Positions 42,891-52,029 of a stretch of DNA of 64,000 nt are shown one piece after another. Position 1 is the first letter of the stretch; the number at the start of each line of letters is the position of its first letter. The position numbers were made by a program, and so were the translations under genes. Under the pieces are notes generated by a model, which had not been told where the DNA came from, made no database searches, and was given only the letters and a program-made list of their open reading frames with translations. Source of the stretch: Methylorubrum suomiense (lineage in GTDB: Bacteria > Pseudomonadota > Alphaproteobacteria > Rhizobiales > Beijerinckiaceae); contig NZ_BPRE01000017.1 in assembly GCF_022179765.1 (NCBI RefSeq), forward strand, positions 60,541 through 124,540, in the 5' to 3' direction.

Positions 42891-44297
42891 ATGGACGATC
42901 GTGCAGCGAACGCGGCGCCGGCCGCGGGGACCGGACCGGTGCCGCTCGGGCCGCCGACGGCCCCGGTCACGGCGGTTCACCCGGCGGCTTTGGGTTTGCT
43001 GGGTCTCCAGCATGTGCTCGTGATGTATGCGGGCGCGGTCGCGGTGCCGCTGATCGTCGGGCGCGCGCTCAAGCTCTCGCCCGAGGACATCGCGATCCTG
43101 GTCAGCGCCGACCTCTTCGCCTGCGGCATCGCCACCCTGATCCAGAGCTGGGGGCTGCCGGGAATCGGGATCCGCATGCCGGTGATGATGGGCGTCACTT
43201 TCGCCTCGGTCACGCCGATGATTGCGATGGGGACCAACCCGGATCTGGGTCTGACGACCATCTACGGTTCGGTCATCGCGGCAGGCCTGTTCGGCCTCGC
43301 CGTCGCGCCGCTGATCGGCCGGTTGTTGCCGCTATTCCCGCCGGTCGTGACCGGCACGATCATTCTGGTCATCGGCATCTCGCTGATGCGGGTCGGCGTG
43401 AATTGGGCGGCGGGTGGATTGGGCAACCCGAATTACGGCGCCCCGCTCTATCTCGCCATCAGCGCCTTCGTGCTCTGCGTCATCCTCGCCATCACCCGCT
43501 TCGCCACCGGCTTTTTGGCCTCGGCCTCGGTGCTGGTGGGCATCGTCGCTGGCATGGTCGTCGCGGCGATGTTCGGGCTCGTCGATATGTCCAAGGTGGC
43601 CGCCGCGCCGTGGCTCGACATCGTCCGGCCGTTTCACTTCGGCTGGCCGACCTTCGATCTCGTTTCGGCGATCACGCTGTGCATCGTCATGATCGTGGTG
43701 ATGATCGAATCCACCGGCATGTTCCTGGCGCTCTCGGAGATCACCGCCGATCCGGTCGGCGAGGAGCGGCTGACGCGGGGCCTGCGCGCCGACGGCCTCG
43801 GCACGCTCGTCGGCGGCATCTTCAACACCTTCCCCTATACGTCGTTCTCGCAGAATATCGGCCTCGTCGGCGTCACCGGTGTGCGCTCCCGCCTCGTCAC
43901 CGTGGTCGGCGGCACCATCATGCTCGTGCTCGGCCTGATCCCGAAGCTCGCCGCGCTCGTCGAGGCGGTGCCGCAATGCGTGCTCGGGGGCGCCGGCCTC
44001 GTGATGTTCGGCATGGTCGGGGCCACCGGCGCGCGCATCCTCGGAGGGGTCGATTTCGCGGGCAATCGCTACAACCTGTTCATCGTCGCCGTCTCGGTCG
44101 GCTTCGGCATGATCCCGCTCGTCGCGCCGGCCTTCTTCAAGCAGATGCCGCATACGCTGCACCCTCTGCTCGAATCCGGCATCCTGCTCGCCGCGATCGC
44201 GGCGGTCGGGCTCAACCTGTTCTTCAACGGGCTCGGCAGCGCGGCGGAGGCCCGCGACGCCGCCCTGCGTCAGGCCAAGACGGCGGAAGCCCATTGA
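42891..44297 (+). CDS. NCS2-family urate/xanthine permease
   Basis: 468 residues with about 14 membrane segments. The family features GLQHVLVMYAGAVAVPLIVG, QSWGLPGIGIRMPVMMGVTFA, the QNIGLVGVTGVRSR motif (QNxGxxxxTxxxSR) and ESTGMFLALSEI are visible. These import urate, xanthine or uracil with protons or sodium. The next gene, uricase, lies 49 bases downstream, so urate or xanthine is the likeliest cargo. The ATG at 42891 directly follows GGGT; a GTG three bases earlier is possible. Confidence 0.92.
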   Translation: MDDRAANAAPAAGTGPVPLGPPTAPVTAVHPAALGLLGLQHVLVMYAGAVAVPLIVGRALKLSPEDIAILVSADLFACGIATLIQSWGLPGIGIRMPVMMGVTFASVTPMIAMGTNPDLGLTTIYGSVIAAGLFGLAVAPLIGRLLPLFPPVVTGTIILVIGISLMRVGVNWAAGGLGNPNYGAPLYLAISAFVLCVILAITRFATGFLASASVLVGIVAGMVVAAMFGLVDMSKVAAAPWLDIVRPFHFGWPTFDLVSAITLCIVMIVVMIESTGMFLALSEITADPVGEERLTRGLRADGLGTLVGGIFNTFPYTSFSQNIGLVGVTGVRSRLVTVVGGTIMLVLGLIPKLAALVEAVPQCVLGGAGLVMFGMVGATGARILGGVDFAGNRYNLFIVAVSVGFGMIPLVAPAFFKQMPHTLHPLLESGILLAAIAAVGLNLFFNGLGSAAEARDAALRQAKTAEAH

Positions 44298-44346
44298 TGC
44301 GCCGCGCGGGCGCCTCGATACCCGGCTCACCCCCTCGGAGAGATCG

Positions 44347-45186
44347 ATGCCGCTGATCGCCTCGAAATACGGCAAGGGCCGCGTGCGGGTGATGCGTCTC
44401 ACCCGCGACGGCGACCATCACACCCCGCGCGAGTTGACGCTAACCGTCCTGATGAAGGGCGGTTTCGATGCGGCCTGGACCGAGGGCGACAATCGCGCCT
44501 GCGTCGCCACCGACAGCGTCAAGAACATCTGCAACGTGGTGGCGGCTCGCAACCTTTCGCTCGACAAGGAACTCTTCGTCCGCGCGATCGCCGCGACGTT
44601 CCTCGACACCTATCCGCAGATTGCATCGGTCGAGATCGAGGGCCGGGAGACGCGCTGGCTGCGTCACGCCTTCGGGGGTGAGCCGCACGGGCACACCTTC
44701 ACCCTCGACGGCAACGGCACCGGCTATGTCCGTCTGGTGGCGGACCGCGACGGCGCGACCCTGCAATCGGGCCTGCGCGGCTTCACCTTCATGAAGACGA
44801 CGCAGTCGGGCTGGGTCGATTTTGTCGACGATCAGTACCGCACGCTGCCCGACACGACCGACCGCATCGCCGCCACCGCCATGGACGCGACCTGGACCTG
44901 GTCGCGGGCGCCGGCCGACTACACCGACGCCAATGCCCGGGTGCTCGACCGCCTGATCGCGGTGTTCGGCACGACCTATTCGCACGGCGTGCAGGACAGC
45001 ATGTACCGGATGGGCGAGGCGGCGCTGGCCGAGATCCCGGAGATCGCCGAGATCAGCTTCGCGATGCCCAACAAGCATTACATCCCGATCAACCTCGCTC
45101 CCTTCGGCGAGGACAATCCCGGCACGGTGTTCCTGCCGACCGACGAGCCGCACGGACAGATCGAGGCGACGATCGGACGGGGCTGA
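44347..45186 (+). CDS. urate oxidase (uricase)
   Basis: 279 residues. The uricase marks are SKYGKGRVRVMRL (catalytic lysine), GDNRACVATDSVKNICNVVA (threonine-aspartate pair), GHTFTLDGNG, LRGFTFMKTTQSGWVDFVDDQYRTLPD and the ending SFAMPNKHYIPINLAPFG. It is a cofactor-free enzyme that oxidises urate to 5-hydroxyisourate with oxygen. The product is handled by the fused enzyme encoded divergently at 41728. Confidence 0.96.
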   Translation: MPLIASKYGKGRVRVMRLTRDGDHHTPRELTLTVLMKGGFDAAWTEGDNRACVATDSVKNICNVVAARNLSLDKELFVRAIAATFLDTYPQIASVEIEGRETRWLRHAFGGEPHGHTFTLDGNGTGYVRLVADRDGATLQSGLRGFTFMKTTQSGWVDFVDDQYRTLPDTTDRIAATAMDATWTWSRAPADYTDANARVLDRLIAVFGTTYSHGVQDSMYRMGEAALAEIPEIAEISFAMPNKHYIPINLAPFGEDNPGTVFLPTDEPHGQIEATIGRG

Positions 45187-45419
45187 CCCAACCGCGACGT
45201 GTTGCGTCCACACGATGATCGGGTGGATCGGTGGATGCACCGATCGCCGTTCCGAGCCGCTCCCGGTCAAGGGCGCGCAGCCAGGTCGGCCCAGTCTCGT
45301 CGCCGCGATCGATGACGGTGTCAGACGCAGGCATGGTCAATGACTCAGAGACCGGCCCGGCCACACGAAACCGCCGTGGGACCGTCACTGATCGACATCA
45401 ATGGAGATTGGGGACGACT

Positions 45420-45509
45420 TGGCGGAGAGGGGGGGATTCGAACCCCCGATGCCCTTGCAGGCATGCCGCATTTCGAGTGCGGTGCATTCAACCGCTCTGC
45501 CACCTCTCC
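45420..45509 (-). tRNA. tRNA-Ser (anticodon CGA)
   Basis: The minus strand reads GGAGAGG (acceptor, 45503-45509), then the D arm, an anticodon loop CTCGAAA with anticodon CGA, a long serine-type variable arm, GGTTCGAATCC in the T arm, and CCTCTCC followed by G and an encoded CCA. The length is 90 bases. It marks the border between the nucleobase genes and the housekeeping region. Confidence 0.96.
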
Positions 45510-45652
45510 GCAGAGGTGTCGCGACGACGGAATGGGCCCTAGCATGCAGGTCGGCGCGCCACAAGCCGCCTTCGCGATTGCCGTGGAGCAATCGCGCGGA
45601 GTGCGGGGTCGGGGCCTTGCCGTGGGGGCGGGCGGCGGTGTTGATGCAGGCC

Positions 45653-46966
45653 ATGTCCGATCTGTTCGCCTCCGCCGGTCTCGAGGCGGGCGCGCCGCGT
45701 CCGCTCGCCGACCGGTTGCGCCCCCGTCGCCTCGCGGAGGTCGTCGGTCAGGAGCACCTGACGGGACCGGATGGGGCGTTGACCCGGTTGCTCGCGGGAA
45801 AATCCTTCGGCTCGCTGGTGTTCTGGGGGCCGCCCGGAACCGGCAAGACCACCGTGGCACGGCTGCTGGCTCACGAGACCGACCTCGATTTCGAGCAGAT
45901 CTCGGCGATCTTCTCCGGCATCGCGGATTTGCGAAAGGTGTTCGAGGCGGCGCGGCGGCGGCGGGCGACGGGCCGGGGCACCCTTCTCTTCGTCGATGAG
46001 ATCCACCGCTTCAACCGGGCCCAGCTCGACGCCTTCCTGCCAGTGATGGAGGATGGCACCATCACTCTGGTCGGCGCGACGACGGAGAATCCCTCCTTCG
46101 AGCTGAACGCGGCGTTGCTCTCCCGCGCCCGCGTTCTCCTGTTCCGGGCTCTCGATGGGGCGGCCCTGGCGCGGCTCCTCGCGCGGGCCGAGCAGATGGA
46201 GAATCGGCCCCTTCCGCTCGACGAGGAAGCTCGGGCGGCGCTGATCCGCATGGCGGACGGCGACGGGCGCGCAGCGCTGACTTTGGCCGAGGAGGTCTGG
46301 CGCTCGGCGCGCCCCGGGGAAACCCTCGATGCCGAGACGCTCCAGACATTGGTGCAGCGCCGGGCACCGATCTACGACAAGGCCCAGGAGGGGCACTACA
46401 ACCTCATCTCCGCCCTGCATAAGACCGTGCGCGGCTCCGATCCGGATGCCGCTTTGTACTACCTGTGCCGGATGCTGGATGCGGGCGAGGACCGCCTGTT
46501 CATCGCCCGCCGCCTTGTCCGCATGGCGGTGGAGGATATCGGACTCGCCGACCCGCAGGCGCTCGTGGTGGCCAACGCGGCCAAGGACGCCTTCGACTTC
46601 CTCGGCACGCCGGAAGGTGAGTTGGCGCTGGCACAGGCCACGATCTACCTCGCCTGCGCGCCCAAATCGAACGCGGTCTACAACGCCTACAAGGCCGCTA
46701 CGCGGGTCGCCAAGGCGAATGGCTCCCTGCCGCCGCCTCGCACCATTCTCAACGCGCCGACCGGTTTGATGCGCAAGATCGGGTACGGCGAGGGATACCG
46801 TTACGATCACGACGAGCCGGATGCCTTCTCCGGCCAGGATTACTGGCCCGAGGCGCTGGGTCGGCAGCATTTCTACGTGCCGACCGACCGCGGCATGGAG
46901 ACACGCTTCGGCGAGCGTCTCGCTTGGTGGGAGCGGCTTCGCCGGGAGCGGCGCGACGAGGAGTAA
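45653..46966 (+). CDS. rarA: replication-associated recombination protein RarA (MgsA)
   Basis: 437 residues of an AAA+ ATPase. PLADRLRPRRLAEVVGQEH leads into Walker A GPPGTGKTT, Walker B LFVDEIHRFN, sensor TLVGATTENPSFELNAALLSR and the C-terminal tetramerisation region GYRYDHDEPDAF. It acts at stalled replication forks. The ATG at 45653 gives the family start MSDLF; ATG 45644 in frame is an alternative. Upstream extension would run through the tRNA gene and is rejected. Confidence 0.93.
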   Translation: MSDLFASAGLEAGAPRPLADRLRPRRLAEVVGQEHLTGPDGALTRLLAGKSFGSLVFWGPPGTGKTTVARLLAHETDLDFEQISAIFSGIADLRKVFEAARRRRATGRGTLLFVDEIHRFNRAQLDAFLPVMEDGTITLVGATTENPSFELNAALLSRARVLLFRALDGAALARLLARAEQMENRPLPLDEEARAALIRMADGDGRAALTLAEEVWRSARPGETLDAETLQTLVQRRAPIYDKAQEGHYNLISALHKTVRGSDPDAALYYLCRMLDAGEDRLFIARRLVRMAVEDIGLADPQALVVANAAKDAFDFLGTPEGELALAQATIYLACAPKSNAVYNAYKAATRVAKANGSLPPPRTILNAPTGLMRKIGYGEGYRYDHDEPDAFSGQDYWPEALGRQHFYVPTDRGMETRFGERLAWWERLRRERRDEE

Positions 46967-47115
46967 ACACCGGCCGGACAACGGTCGGCGGGCCATCCCA
47001 AAAAAGCCCCATGGGCGTGGCCAGTGCGAAACAGACCGGCGAAGGCTGTCCCGGATCCCTGATCCGGGGCCGACGCATCCCGCGCGACACGCCGAGCGAC
47101 ACGCTCAGAGACCGA

Positions 47116-48747
47116 ATGCTCAAGACCGCCTTCGTCGCCGCGCGCGACCGTCAGCGCCTCTCCGAGATCGCCTCGGTCCTGATCGGCTTCGGCCTGACCA
47201 AGGTCGTGGACCGGCTGGGGTTGCACAACATCCCGCTGATTCCGCGCCGCACCCCGCGGGTCGACGTGACCCGCCTGTCCCAGCCCGAGCGCCTGCGCCG
47301 GGCGATCGAGACCCTCGGGCCGACCTTCATCAAGTTCGGCCAGATCCTGGCGAGCCGACCCGATCTGCTGTCGCCGATCTGGACCGACGAGCTGGAGAAG
47401 CTCCACAGCCAGGTGAAGCCCGTGCCGTGGGCCCAGATCGGGCCGCAGCTCGAGGCCGATCTCGGTGCGCCGCCGTCGGAGGTCTTCGCCGAATTCGACG
47501 TCGAGCCGATCGCCTCGGCCTCCATCGCCCAGGTTTATCGCGCCCGTCTCCATTCGGGCGAAGAAGTCGTCGTCAAGGTGCTGCGGCCGGGCCTGCGCAA
47601 GGTGATCGAGGCGGATCTCCGCCTGATGGCGCACGGTGCGCGCATCGTCGAGTCGGAATGGCCCGAGATGGCGCGCTACCAGCCGCAGGAGCAGATGCGC
47701 CACCTCGCCAACGGCCTCAACGGCGAGCTCGACCTGCTCAACGAGGCCCGCAATTGCGAGATGATCGCCGAGATCTTCGCGGGCCGCGACGACATCGTCA
47801 TCCCGAAGATCCACTGGGAATGGTGCTCTGAGCGGGTGCTGGTGCAGGAGTTCATCCACGGCGTCTCGCCCAACGACGCGGCGGCACTCCGCGAGGTCGG
47901 GGCCGACAAGAAGGCGCTGGCCCAGAAGGGTTGCGACGCCTTCCTGCGCATGGCCCTGATCGAGGGCGTGTTCCACGCCGATCCGCATCCGGGCAACCTG
48001 CTGGTGATGCCCGACAACCGCATCGGGTTCATCGATTTCGGCATCGTCGGACGCCTGTCGCAGAAGCGGCGTCAGCAGCTCCTCGTGCTGATCGGCGCCA
48101 TGCTCAAGCAGGATGTCGACGGGCTGATGGCCACGCTTCTCGACTGGACCGGCACCTCGAATCCGGATCTGACCAAGCTGGAGCAATCCGCCCAGAACTT
48201 CGTCCAGACCCATTCGTCGATCCCGCTCAATCTCGGGCTGGTGCTGACCGACTTCATGACGATGGCCCGCGAGAACGACCTCGCGATGCCGACGGATCTC
48301 GCGATCTTGTTCAAGGGCCTCGTCACCGCCGACGGGGTGATGCGCCAGCTCGACCCGAATTTCGACCTGTTCTCCGCCGCCGGGCCGACCGTGCGGGCGA
48401 GCATGCGCTCGCAGTTCAATCTGCGCGGTCTGATGCGCAAGGCCGAGTCCCTCGGTACCGGGTTGTTCGGTGCGGCCTCGGAACTGCCGACGCTGATCCA
48501 CCTCATGCTGGTGCGGCTCAAGCAGGGCCGCGTCACCGTCGAGATCGAGCTGAAGGGCATGGACAAGCTGGTGCGCGGCATCGAGCGCGGCGCCGCGCGG
48601 GTCGCGGTCGGCCTCGTCGTGGCGGCCTTCGCCACCCAGCTCGCGCCCCGGCTGATCGATCTCGGCACGCCCGTCTTCGTCATCATCGGCCTGACGGTCG
48701 CGATGCTCGGCGTCGGTTGGCTTCTCCTCCTGAGCCGTGACCGCTGA
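47116..48747 (+). CDS. ABC1/AarF/UbiB kinase-like protein
   Basis: 543 residues. The family motifs are GPTFIKFGQILASRPDLL (KxGQ), IASASIAQVYRA, ERVLVQEFIHG, GVFHADPHPGN and IGFIDFGIVGRL. Two hydrophobic segments at the C terminus (VGLVVAAFATQLA, VFVIIGLTVAMLGVGWLLLL) anchor it in the membrane. It is probably needed for ubiquinone synthesis or lipid handling. The ATG at 47116 starts the conserved region; ATG 47011 would add 35 residues. Confidence 0.88.
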   Translation: MLKTAFVAARDRQRLSEIASVLIGFGLTKVVDRLGLHNIPLIPRRTPRVDVTRLSQPERLRRAIETLGPTFIKFGQILASRPDLLSPIWTDELEKLHSQVKPVPWAQIGPQLEADLGAPPSEVFAEFDVEPIASASIAQVYRARLHSGEEVVVKVLRPGLRKVIEADLRLMAHGARIVESEWPEMARYQPQEQMRHLANGLNGELDLLNEARNCEMIAEIFAGRDDIVIPKIHWEWCSERVLVQEFIHGVSPNDAAALREVGADKKALAQKGCDAFLRMALIEGVFHADPHPGNLLVMPDNRIGFIDFGIVGRLSQKRRQQLLVLIGAMLKQDVDGLMATLLDWTGTSNPDLTKLEQSAQNFVQTHSSIPLNLGLVLTDFMTMARENDLAMPTDLAILFKGLVTADGVMRQLDPNFDLFSAAGPTVRASMRSQFNLRGLMRKAESLGTGLFGAASELPTLIHLMLVRLKQGRVTVEIELKGMDKLVRGIERGAARVAVGLVVAAFATQLAPRLIDLGTPVFVIIGLTVAMLGVGWLLLLSRDR

Positions 48748-49022
48748 GAACGGCCGCCGCCTACAGATTCGCCAAGTTTCCACCCGGCGCGAAAACTACG
48801 CTGGACTGGTTCAGCGCCTTGTCGCTGCGACAAGATCTGTTATCGTCGCACGACGCACCGAGTCGCGACCCGCATGGGTGGCGCGCCGGGTTCTAGAAGC
48901 GGACTTTTCCCAGTCCGACGCCCCGTCGAAGCCCTGACATCAGATCGCACGGATATTTCGACTCGCGCGACGCGCTGACTCGACCCGAGGACGGGTCGAG
49001 GGCAAGCGCTAGGGGGAATGCC

Positions 49023-50195
49023 ATGCGAACCGGCCTGAACGGCGGCTTCGCGCTCGCCGACATCGAGCCATCCCGCAGCGATGCGGTCCTCCCGGACGAC
49101 CGGGAGGGACCGTCCGCGACGATCGAGCTGTCCAGACCGGGCGTCGTTGTCACGGCCAGCGACGAATGGCCCGGCTGTGTGGTCTGCAAGCCGGGACTTT
49201 CCTCTGCGGCGCCTCAAAGCTTCGGCCTCGCATCCCGGGCCAGCGACGACGACATCCTCCTTCCCTTCGCGGCGAGCCCGGACGGCGTCGCGCTGCTCGA
49301 TCCCTCCGGCTTGATCCTGGCCACCAACCCGCGGGCGGGGCGTATGGGAGGGGCGCCGCACGCGGCCGGCCCCGCATCCTGGCTGGAGATTTGGGACGCG
49401 CCGGACGATCGTGGGGAGGCCGAGGCGGCTCTCACCCGGGCTCGGGCGGGCCATCCGGCACGCCTCCGGGCCGCCGCCGGGCCGGTTCTGTGGGATGTGA
49501 CGGTCACGCCGGTGGCGGGCTCGCCCCCACGTCTGCTGACGGTGGCCCGCGACATCTCCGAGCAAAGGCAGGCCGAGGCGCGGCAGGGCGTCCTGCTGAT
49601 GGAGATGGAGCATCGGCTCAAGAACACGCTCTCCATCGTACAGGCCATCGCCACGCAGACCCTTCGCAACGCCTCCTCGCTCAGCGTCGCGGCGGAATCG
49701 TTCGGGGCGCGCATGCTGGCCCTGGCGCAAGCGCACGACGTGCTCATGCAGGGAGCTTGGGCGAGCGCGTCCCTGCATGGCCTCGTGGACGGTGCGGTGC
49801 GCCTGCACGGGGATGGGATGCCCGAGCGGTTCCGGGTCACGGGCCCGGAGATCATGGTCGGTCCGCGCGCGGCGCTGACCCTGGCGCTGATGCTGCACGA
49901 GCTCGGCACCAACGCGGCCAAATACGGTGCCCTGTCCAACGCGGAGGGCCGGGTCGAGATCGGCTGGCGGATCGTGGGCGAGGCGGCGCAGGAACGGCTG
50001 TGGTTCCGCTGGGCCGAGCGCGGCGGCCCCCCGGTCGCGCCGCCGACCCGCAGCGGTTTCGGCTCGCGTCTGATCGAGCGCAGCCTGGTGCACAGTTTCG
50101 GTGGCAGCGCCCGGTTGCGCTATCCGCGCGGCGGCGTGGTCCTGGCGCTCACGGCGCCGCTCGCAGCGGTCGCCGCCGAGGGTGGAATGGGCTGA
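49023..50195 (+). CDS. HWE-family sensor histidine kinase with PAS domain
   Basis: 390 residues. A PAS domain spans about 80-185 (FAASPDGVALLDPSGLILATNP). The HWE-type H box has the phospho-acceptor H197 in MEMEHRLKNTLSIVQAIATQTLR, and the N box is LMLHELGTNAAKYGALS. There is no membrane segment, so it is a cytoplasmic sensor. HWE/HisKA_2 kinases in alphaproteobacteria often govern the general stress response or light responses. No response regulator is adjacent. Confidence 0.9.
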   Translation: MRTGLNGGFALADIEPSRSDAVLPDDREGPSATIELSRPGVVVTASDEWPGCVVCKPGLSSAAPQSFGLASRASDDDILLPFAASPDGVALLDPSGLILATNPRAGRMGGAPHAAGPASWLEIWDAPDDRGEAEAALTRARAGHPARLRAAAGPVLWDVTVTPVAGSPPRLLTVARDISEQRQAEARQGVLLMEMEHRLKNTLSIVQAIATQTLRNASSLSVAAESFGARMLALAQAHDVLMQGAWASASLHGLVDGAVRLHGDGMPERFRVTGPEIMVGPRAALTLALMLHELGTNAAKYGALSNAEGRVEIGWRIVGEAAQERLWFRWAERGGPPVAPPTRSGFGSRLIERSLVHSFGGSARLRYPRGGVVLALTAPLAAVAAEGGMG

Positions 50196-50268
50196 AAGCC
50201 GGACTCGGCGCATCGTCCCGGATCTCAGGAGCCGGACGATGCTCCCGGTTCATATGCCGCACCGCCTC

Positions 50269-50299
50269 GGTCCGAAAGCCGGAAGCCGCCTTTCGGACC
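50269..50299. terminator. hairpin between convergent genes
   Basis: GGTCCGAAAG and CTTTCGGACC pair perfectly around an 11-base loop, between the histidine kinase stop and the convergent small gene stop. It could end transcription from both sides, though there is no strong T tract. Confidence 0.6.
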
Positions 50300-50339
50300 G
50301 ATGACGCCAAATTGAAATCCCGGCCGCGGGACCGGATCG

Positions 50340-50519
50340 TCAGGCGCGGAGTGCGGGCTTCGCCTTGAGGGCGGCGGCGAGCGCCTTGAGCTGCCGGTCG
50401 AGATCGGCCAGCTCGTTCAGGGCGATGGTTTTGTGTCCCGCCTTGACCGCGCGCTCGATGTCGCTGACCTGCGAGGAGGCCATGCGCTTGAGTTCGGTCG
50501 CGAGTTGTTCCCTGGTCAT
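50340..50519 (-). CDS. small hypothetical helical protein
   Basis: 59 residues, MTREQLATELKRMASSQVSD...NELADLDRQLKALAAALKAKPALRA, with heptad-like leucines suggesting a helical hairpin or coiled coil. AAGGAG lies ideally before the ATG at 50519. The function is not recognised. It is convergent with the histidine kinase gene. Confidence 0.65.
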   Translation of the reverse strand: MTREQLATELKRMASSQVSDIERAVKAGHKTIALNELADLDRQLKALAAALKAKPALRA

Positions 50520-50895
50520 CGGCGCTCCTTTCAACACCAGGCTCGGTTGGCACCTCCCGCAACACGGCCGCCGCACCGCCGCTCCCCCGAGGGGCAGCGA
50601 GGGCGGTCAGGCGTTTGGCGAGGAGCCCTGAAGCCGGTGATAGGTGCTTAGCCTTAACCGGGGGTTTTTGCCCGGCATATTCCGTTCACCGTCGCCGGCC
50701 GAAGCGGACGCGGCGCAATGCCCCGCCGAGGGTGAGCACCGCCGCAGCGCCGGCCACGGCGAGCCCGATGCCGCTCAGGATCGAGGCCGAGCCCACACTT
50801 CGATGGGCGTGTCAGCCCCTCCTCTTCCTGACTGCGTTGATGTGCTCGAGGGGCCGTGCTGGCCCGGGGAACCGCATGGATCGAAGAGGGACGGG
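50520..50895. other. 376-base region without a confident gene
   Basis: A minus-strand frame 50686-50796 with a GTG start would encode 36 residues with one hydrophobic helix (ILSGIGLAVAGAAAVLTLGG). It lacks a ribosome site and is only a weak candidate. Nothing else is supported. Confidence 0.3.
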
Positions 50896-51549
50896 ATGGA
50901 GGCCGAGCGGATATTACGCCGGGAAGCGGGAGAGGAGGCGGCGGAGCGGGCGACCGAGGATGCCGTGCGGTCGGAGGCCGCAATCGTGGAGACGCGCCGG
51001 GCCGACCGCGATACCAGCCGTATCCGCTGGCTGCGGGATCAGGCGACCCGGCTGCGAAAGCGTCTGCCGCTGCGTCGCCGCTTCTCCGGCGGGTTGGCGC
51101 ATGGCGTGATGTCGGCGGTGGCGGCCATTGCCGCCTATCTGCCGACGCAGCTGCTCGGCCTTCGCGAGGGTTTCTGGGCGGCGATCACTGCGGTCGCCGT
51201 TGCGCAGACCGAGTTCGGCGCGACCCGATCCACCGCCCGCGACCAGTTCAGCGGTGCGGCGATCGGCGGAATCATCGGGCTCGCCGCTTATCTGACCCTG
51301 GGACCGACCCTGCCGACTTACGCGGCCACGGTGGTGCTCGCGATCCTCGCCTGCTGGCTGGTCAACGTCGCGAGCGCCTGCCGGCTGGCCGGGATCACCG
51401 CCACCATCATCCTGCTGGTGCCGCATCTCGGGCCGGTGGAGCGGATGGCGGGTTCGCGGGTGCTGGAGGTTGGTTGGGGCGTCACCGTCGCCATCGTGAC
51501 GGTCTGGCTCGTGACCCGATTGAACCGGTGGCTCGGGATCAGATCGTGA
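50896..51549 (+). CDS. FUSC-like membrane protein
   Basis: 217 residues. A charged N terminus (residues 1-60) is followed by about five membrane segments, including FSGGLAHGVMSAVAAIAAYLP, REGFWAAITAVAVAQTEFGATRS, RDQFSGAAIGGIIGLAAYL and VGWGVTVAIVTVWLVTRL. The FWAAITAV...T...RxxGxxxG pattern fits the FUSC/aromatic-acid exporter type. The protein is only the membrane half. The ATG at 50896 follows GAGGGACGGG. The exported substrate is unknown. Confidence 0.72.
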   Translation: MEAERILRREAGEEAAERATEDAVRSEAAIVETRRADRDTSRIRWLRDQATRLRKRLPLRRRFSGGLAHGVMSAVAAIAAYLPTQLLGLREGFWAAITAVAVAQTEFGATRSTARDQFSGAAIGGIIGLAAYLTLGPTLPTYAATVVLAILACWLVNVASACRLAGITATIILLVPHLGPVERMAGSRVLEVGWGVTVAIVTVWLVTRLNRWLGIRS

Positions 51550-51677
51550 GTCGCGCGCAGACCGACGGGGCCTGCCTGAAAGTCAGGCGGACATGCGCAT
51601 GAAGAGCGTGTTCGCTCGTCATACCCCCTCGAAACTTCGACCGCCCGGTGAACCGGCTCGTGGCAGGACAGCACAGG

Positions 51678-51872
51678 ATGAAGCGGCACGCGAACGAACA
51701 GTGTCGCATCGGCACCGTCCGGGTCACCCTCGGGAGCCATGACGTGACGCGAACCGCCTTCCAGAACGCCTCCGCGAAGGCACGCGAGCTGAGCGGGCAA
51801 GCGGTGCTCACGATCGTCGCACCGGGCCAATTCGCATGTGCGGCGACGACAGCAACAGGCATCCGCGCCTGA
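51678..51872 (+). CDS. small hypothetical protein
   Basis: 64 residues (MKRHANEQCRIGTVRVTLGS...GQAVLTIVAPG...). High GC at third codon positions and a possible AGGA upstream support coding, and DVTRTAFQNASAKARELSG could form a helix. No family is recognised. An in-frame ATG at 51648 is possible. It lies alone in a 480-base gap before the alcohol dehydrogenase. Confidence 0.45.
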   Translation: MKRHANEQCRIGTVRVTLGSHDVTRTAFQNASAKARELSGQAVLTIVAPGQFACAATTATGIRA

Positions 51873-52029
51873 AAGAACGTCCCATCGATGCGCCTGCGAT
51901 CCGATCCTCGTAGGCGCTTCCACCGTGCCGTTCGTTCAGCGGATCGCGCACGGAACTTGGCCGTAGGCGCCTCGGGTTTCCTGCGGCGATGTCACCGAAG
52001 CATCGCCCATCGAAATCCGGGGACAATCC

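Noticed and set aside
45340..45652. Open frames running through the tRNA-Ser region, including an extension of rarA
   Set aside because: The sequence is a complete tRNA gene on the minus strand; rarA begins with its family N terminus at 45653.
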